This document shows, in pieces, positions 60,685-64,000 of a stretch of 64,000 bases of DNA. Positions within the stretch are counted from its first letter, which is position 1, and every line of letters starts with the position of its first letter. A program made the translations under genes and the position numbers. This DNA is from JADKAV01 sp963704075 (GTDB taxonomy: Bacteria > Actinomycetota > Actinomycetes > S36-B12 > UBA10799). The notes beneath the pieces are model-generated. The model was not told the origin of the DNA. It saw only the letters and a program-made list of their open reading frames with translations, and did no database searches. The stretch is taken from NCBI GenBank assembly GCA_963704075.1, contig CAVPGV010000020.1, positions 62,001 to 126,000 on the forward strand, in the 5' to 3' direction.

Positions 60685-61272
60685 TCAGGGGTGCGCGCCG
60701 CTGATCCGTAACAGCCTGGAAACAACGGCTCCGGCCTGCTCATCCCGGTCGTCACCGGAGATCACCACGGCATCGGGAAACAGCAGCTGGTACTGCTCGA
60801 AGGCAGCCAGTCGGCCTTGTGGGTCGTCGCGGATACCGTCGGCTCGCCACGGGAGGTCCGGCGCCACGAGCAGGACGGCGTCGTAGTCGACTGACTGCAC
60901 CTCGGTCAGCAACTGTTCGGCGACCTCGGGCGGGCCGGCGTCATAGCCCGGGCGATCACGTACAGCTCCGAGGTGCCACACCAGCGGGGTGGCCGACGTG
61001 CCATCGGCCAGGAGGACACCGGGGTCCGGCTGGGAACGCAGAACCACCACCGCGGCAGCCTCAGCACCGCGGTGCATCCAGGCGGTGGCCAGTTGCTCGC
61101 GGTAGGACCATGCGTGACCTGCCGGCAGGCGTTCGGCCAGTAGTCGACCTTGTTCAGTGACCACCTCGACCGGGATGGAGCGCGAGGTCAGCCACCGCCG
61201 CAGGTGGTCGACCAGTGTCGTCTTGCCGCTGGACTCCGGCCCGACGACCGCGATGCGAGCGGGATCAGGCAA
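60685..61272 (-). CDS. NadR-like AAA/P-loop kinase
   Basis: About 195 aa. Walker A GPESSGKTTLVDHLRRW near the N-terminus, TEQGRLLAERL and Walker-B-like YDAVLLVAPDLPWRADGIRDD are the ribosylnicotinamide-kinase (NadR C-terminal) type of AAA_28. No nucleotidyltransferase domain. The start is unclear: TTG 61272 overlapping the upstream stop is used. It is 28 nt upstream of the ATP-grasp gene and may belong to the same operon. Confidence 0.75.
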   Translation of the reverse strand: MPDPARIAVVGPESSGKTTLVDHLRRWLTSRSIPVEVVTEQGRLLAERLPAGHAWSYREQLATAWMHRGAEAAAVVVLRSQPDPGVLLADGTSATPLVWHLGAVRDRPGYDAGPPEVAEQLLTEVQSVDYDAVLLVAPDLPWRADGIRDDPQGRLAAFEQYQLLFPDAVVISGDDRDEQAGAVVSRLLRISGAHP

Positions 61273-61969
61273 CCGACTGATCGTCAGTGGTCTTCTTCGG
61301 CGGGGTGGGCTGTGCAGCCGTCTTCTTCTGAGCGTTCTTGCTCGTCGCCTTCTGGGACGGCGCCGCTGCGCTCTTCCTGGTCCTGGTGCGTTTGCGCTTG
61401 GCGGCCGGCTTGGCCACGGTCGCGGGCGTTGGCGTCTCCACCGGGTCCGGAGTCTGCTGGTCGGCGACCACGGCCGCGCCAGTTGCCTCGGCGTCCGCCT
61501 TCTGCTGCGCGGACAACTCCTCGGCTGCCTCCTGCACCTGGTCGGCGGCCTCGTAAGCGGCCTCGGAGGCCGAGAGGGCAGCCTTGTCCGCGGCATCACC
61601 GACGACCGACGACGCTTTGTCGGCCTGGTCTGCGAGTTCGGCGGCCGCGTCGGCTGTGCCCCGGGCCACGGCGTCGACCGCACTCGTGGCCTTGCGCGCT
61701 GCGGCCTCGGCGGTCACTCCCGCGCTGGATGCGGCGTCGGCGGTCACGTCGGCCACTTCGGCGGCCGATTCGGCGGCCTTCTCGGCCACCTCCGCGACGG
61801 TCGCCGCGGCAGTCGCAGCGGTGCGCGTCACACCGTCGGCGAGGTCGTCGGCCACCACCGCAGCGCGGCGCACCCACTGCTCGCGCCGACTGTTCTCCCG
61901 ACGCTTGCTCCACACGACTCCAGCCGCCACAGAACCCACGGCAACTCCAACAGCCACCAACCGACGCAT
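61265..61969 (-). CDS. Ala-rich single-span protein with lysine-rich tail
   Basis: 234 aa from ATG 61969 (GGAGG 6 nt upstream). One membrane segment (LVAVGVAVGSVAAGVVW, residues 4-20), then about 120 residues of Ala/Val/Asp/Glu heptad-like helix (AATVAEVAEKAAESAAEVADVTADAA), and a basic C-terminus (KRKRTRTRKSAAAPSQKATSKNAQKK). Resembles LEA or histone-like low-complexity proteins, not a specific family. Confidence 0.75.
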   Translation of the reverse strand: MRRLVAVGVAVGSVAAGVVWSKRRENSRREQWVRRAAVVADDLADGVTRTAATAAATVAEVAEKAAESAAEVADVTADAASSAGVTAEAAARKATSAVDAVARGTADAAAELADQADKASSVVGDAADKAALSASEAAYEAADQVQEAAEELSAQQKADAEATGAAVVADQQTPDPVETPTPATVAKPAAKRKRTRTRKSAAAPSQKATSKNAQKKTAAQPTPPKKTTDDQSVA

Positions 61970-62079
61970 TGCACCCTCCTCGACTATCTGCCTGACAGCC
62001 TGCCACGAGAGGCGAGGCCGCAACAGCCAGACCTCCGGATTGCGGGGAACCGAGATCAACGGCGGGTCGTCCGATCACC

Positions 62080-62346
62080 GTGCGGGTTGATGAGTTGGTT
62101 GAGCAGACGGGGGTGCGTGCAGCATCCGGACGCTTGCGGTTCTCCGTGCCGAGTGCGGGATGCCAGCCGCCATTGCGCCTCATGGTGCTCGATGCGTCCG
62201 GATCTGTCGTCCACCGCACCCGAGTGCACTCTGCGCTGGCCCGGACCCCGGTCAAACTGACGGGTTTCCCGCGCGGGGACGTCTTCCTGGTGTGCGCGTT
62301 CGCAGATGACGAACTGATCTGGTCGGCGCCGGTTCAGGCTGGTTGA
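62080..62346 (+). CDS. hypothetical protein
   Basis: 88 aa from GTG 62080 with a short beta-rich pattern (GRLRFSVPSAGCQPPLRLMVLDASGSVV, GFPRGDVFLVCAFADDELIW). High third-position GC favours it as coding, but no family is recognised and no ribosome binding site is clear. Confidence 0.45.
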   Translation: MRVDELVEQTGVRAASGRLRFSVPSAGCQPPLRLMVLDASGSVVHRTRVHSALARTPVKLTGFPRGDVFLVCAFADDELIWSAPVQAG

Positions 62347-62406
62347 TCCGGCTCGGCGGCGACGGTGTTGTACCCGCGGGGATGCTCCCTGCGTAGGGTC
62401 GACGCC

Positions 62407-62886
62407 ATGGGCAACTTCGACGTGATCGCGGCCGCCACGCGGGACCGCCTCGACCCTGAGGTCTACCGGGAGGTGGGCTCGGTCGTGGGCTCCTACATCA
62501 CCGACCCGGTAGGTCCGGTGTTCACCACGGCCCTCAAGGACGCACTGGCAGAACCGATGCACCCTTCCCAGGTACTCAACACCGCGATCGGTTTCGCCAA
62601 CGCCGTGGCACTGGTCGCGCTCTCGGTGACCCAGGACGAGCAGGCCGCCGCTCGCGTCGTGCGGGACACATTGCGGCTGGGGAACCCCGTGGAGGACCCC
62701 GCCGCGGAGATCCTGATCCTGCGGATACTCGAACCCATCCAGAACGTCCCCGATGAACTGACGGGCCAGACGCTCGTCGCGATCGCACACTATGGCGACA
62801 TGGGGATACGGCTGACCGACCAACTCAACATCGCGCGGCAGACCCTGTCGGCCGCCGTGTCGGCTGCCGCGGCCCGGGTCAGGTGA
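62407..62886 (+). CDS. hypothetical protein
   Basis: 159 aa. ATG 62407 lies 7 nt after TAGGGT (62394-62399), consistent with a leaderless start. Mostly helical (YREVGSVVGSYITDPVGPVFTTALKDAL, LTDQLNIARQTLSAAVSAAAARV). No recognised family, signal peptide or membrane helix. Confidence 0.6.
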   Translation: MGNFDVIAAATRDRLDPEVYREVGSVVGSYITDPVGPVFTTALKDALAEPMHPSQVLNTAIGFANAVALVALSVTQDEQAAARVVRDTLRLGNPVEDPAAEILILRILEPIQNVPDELTGQTLVAIAHYGDMGIRLTDQLNIARQTLSAAVSAAAARVR

Positions 62887-63018
62887 CCGGGTTCGTCCCA
62901 TCGCACTCATGCGACAGTCGGACTGTCGGTGCGCGATCTCGGATCGGCCGGGCCGCCCACAACACTGGGCAACGGCGCATTGGCGACGCCCTCTCCTGCA
63001 ATCCTGGGACCACATCCA

Positions 63019-63024
63019 TAGGCT
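63019..63024 (+). promoter_or_regulatory. -10 element of pta
   Basis: TAGGCT, 6 nt before the GTG, with a CTGCAA -35-like hexamer (62996-63001) at a 17-nt spacer. Confidence 0.55.
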
Positions 63025-63030
63025 CGAGGA

Positions 63031-64000
63031 GTGGCCAAAGCCGTATATGTGACATCGATGGAAGCCGCCAGCGGGAAGTCCATGATCTCGCTGGGTCTGA
63101 TGGAGGCCTTCAGCCGCCACTCTTCGCGAGTCGGATACTTCCGGCCGGTCGTAGCCAGCCGTCAGGACGATGACAACACGATCGAACTGATCCGGCGCCG
63201 ATACGACCTGGCGCAGAGCTACGAGCAGTCGTTCGGGATCACGACGGCGCGGACCCGCGGCGTGGGGTCGCTGCGCGACGCCGACGGCCTCATCTCCGAG
63301 ATCATGGGCAAGTTCGACAGCCTGGCCGCGGAATGCGACGTCGTGCTCGTCGAAGGCACCGACTACACCGGCGCCAGCGCCGCCTTCGAGTTCGAACTCA
63401 ACGTCACCATGGCCCTGAACCTGGCAGCACCGGTGCTCATGGTGCTCAGCGCCCATCACCATCAGCCGGACCAGGTCCGCGGAGCGTTGAACGCCGCCCG
63501 GCAGTCACTGCGCCGCCATGAGGTGAACCTGCTGGGCATCGTGGTGAACCGCGTCGAGAAGCACCACATGTCGACGATCTCCAAGTCGCTGACCGACCTC
63601 AGCGAACCGGTGTGGGTGGTCCCGGAGGAGCGCACCCTGCAGCTGCCCTCACTGCACCAGATCTCCGACGACTTGCAGGCCACCATCCTGCTCGGTGGCC
63701 CGGACTCCCTGGATCGCGAGGTGACCGGCGTGCGGGTCGCGGCGATGACCCTGCCGAACCTGCTCGACCGCCTGCAGGACGGCGTGTTGCTGGTCACCCC
63801 AGGGGATCGCTCGGACATCCTGCTCGCTGCGGTGACCGCACGTTTCAGCGACAAGATCCCGAGCATCAGCGGCGTGGTGGTGACCGGCGGCGTGGAACCC
63901 GACCCGCGCATCCTGTCGTTCGCCCGCGGCCTGGAGTCGGCGGTCACCCCGTTGCTGCTGACGAGCAGCGACACGTTCGAGACCGCCAACCAGATCGCGA
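63031..64000 (+). CDS. pta: phosphate acetyltransferase, 3' part outside window
   Basis: 323 residues visible from GTG 63031. N-terminal BioD-like P-loop domain AVYVTSMEAASGKSMISLGLMEAF, then VVLVEGTDYTG, and a DRTGG-domain region (VTGVRVAAMTLPNLLDRLQDGVLLVTPGDRSDILLAAVTA). Long Pta proteins of about 690 aa have this layout; the catalytic PTA_PTB domain lies beyond the window. Interconverts acetyl-CoA and acetyl phosphate. The start appears leaderless. An ackA partner cannot be seen. Confidence 0.9.
   Translation, partial: MAKAVYVTSMEAASGKSMISLGLMEAFSRHSSRVGYFRPVVASRQDDDNTIELIRRRYDLAQSYEQSFGITTARTRGVGSLRDADGLISEIMGKFDSLAAECDVVLVEGTDYTGASAAFEFELNVTMALNLAAPVLMVLSAHHHQPDQVRGALNAARQSLRRHEVNLLGIVVNRVEKHHMSTISKSLTDLSEPVWVVPEERTLQLPSLHQISDDLQATILLGGPDSLDREVTGVRVAAMTLPNLLDRLQDGVLLVTPGDRSDILLAAVTARFSDKIPSISGVVVTGGVEPDPRILSFARGLESAVTPLLLTSSDTFETANQIA

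Overview
The window is high-GC DNA from a bacterium of the phylum Actinomycetota. Several things point there: a long histone-like HU protein with a repetitive Lys/Ala tail, a CofC-type F420 enzyme, an ECF sigma factor with a RskA-like anti-sigma factor, a DipZ-type thiol protein, an IclR regulator divergent from leuCD, and many genes whose start codon lies only 6-7 nt after a TANNNT -10 hexamer, as expected for leaderless mRNAs. The genus cannot be fixed from sequence alone. It holds two tRNA genes, no rRNA, no CRISPR array and no recognisable transposase or prophage.

Layout. 1-9.3 kb is conserved housekeeping: a DAK2-domain protein (cut by the left edge), rpmB, thiL, a stand-alone Lrp ligand-binding protein, a DUF3515 lipoprotein, an amidase, ddl, a cystathionine gamma-synthase-like gene, plsC-gpsA, cofC and hup. 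9.8-12.6 kb is leuD-leuC with a divergent IclR regulator. 12.9-14.4 kb is a small AT-richer accessory cassette (Rrf2 regulator, 4-TM protein, methyltransferase) beside tRNA-Glu and tRNA-Gln. 15-18 kb is a FIST sensor coupled to a GGDEF-EAL protein. 18.2-25.6 kb has gltX, an FAH-family hydrolase, a CarH-like B12 protein, cimA, ilvE and leuB. 25.9-30.4 kb is a glutamine-synthetase-like/ALDH/SDR/amidotransferase catabolic cluster resembling M. tuberculosis Rv2857c-Rv2860c. 30.5-36.5 kb has leuA with its leader, a subtilisin-like protease and gadB. 36.5-44.1 kb is one long minus-strand run ilvB-ilvN-chaA-ilvC-TMEM175-fructosamine kinase-serA. 44.1-45.4 kb is a four-copy 70-bp tandem repeat followed by a DUF559 endonuclease-like gene. 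45.5-52.1 kb has a PII protein, ilvD, a hydrolase and a very large secreted protein. 52.1-57.3 kb covers envelope and redox functions (RskA/ECF sigma, DipZ, L,D-transpeptidase, secreted protein). 57.3-61.3 kb is the transglutaminase/alpha-E/ATP-grasp cluster plus a NadR-like NTPase. The right end enters pta.

Nearly all of branched-chain amino-acid synthesis is here (cimA, leuA, leuB, leuC, leuD, ilvB, ilvN, ilvC, ilvD, ilvE), and three of these units carry recognisable leader peptides: Ile/Leu-rich before cimA, Leu-rich before leuA, and an Ile-Leu-Val run before ilvB. CimA makes an isoleucine precursor from pyruvate, so the cell need not depend on threonine deaminase.

Sequence quality caveat: ten loci, including the core genes ilvB and plsC, show single-base frame breaks, nearly all apparent one-base insertions. 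The likeliest reading is residual indel error in the assembly. These loci are annotated across the break and flagged.
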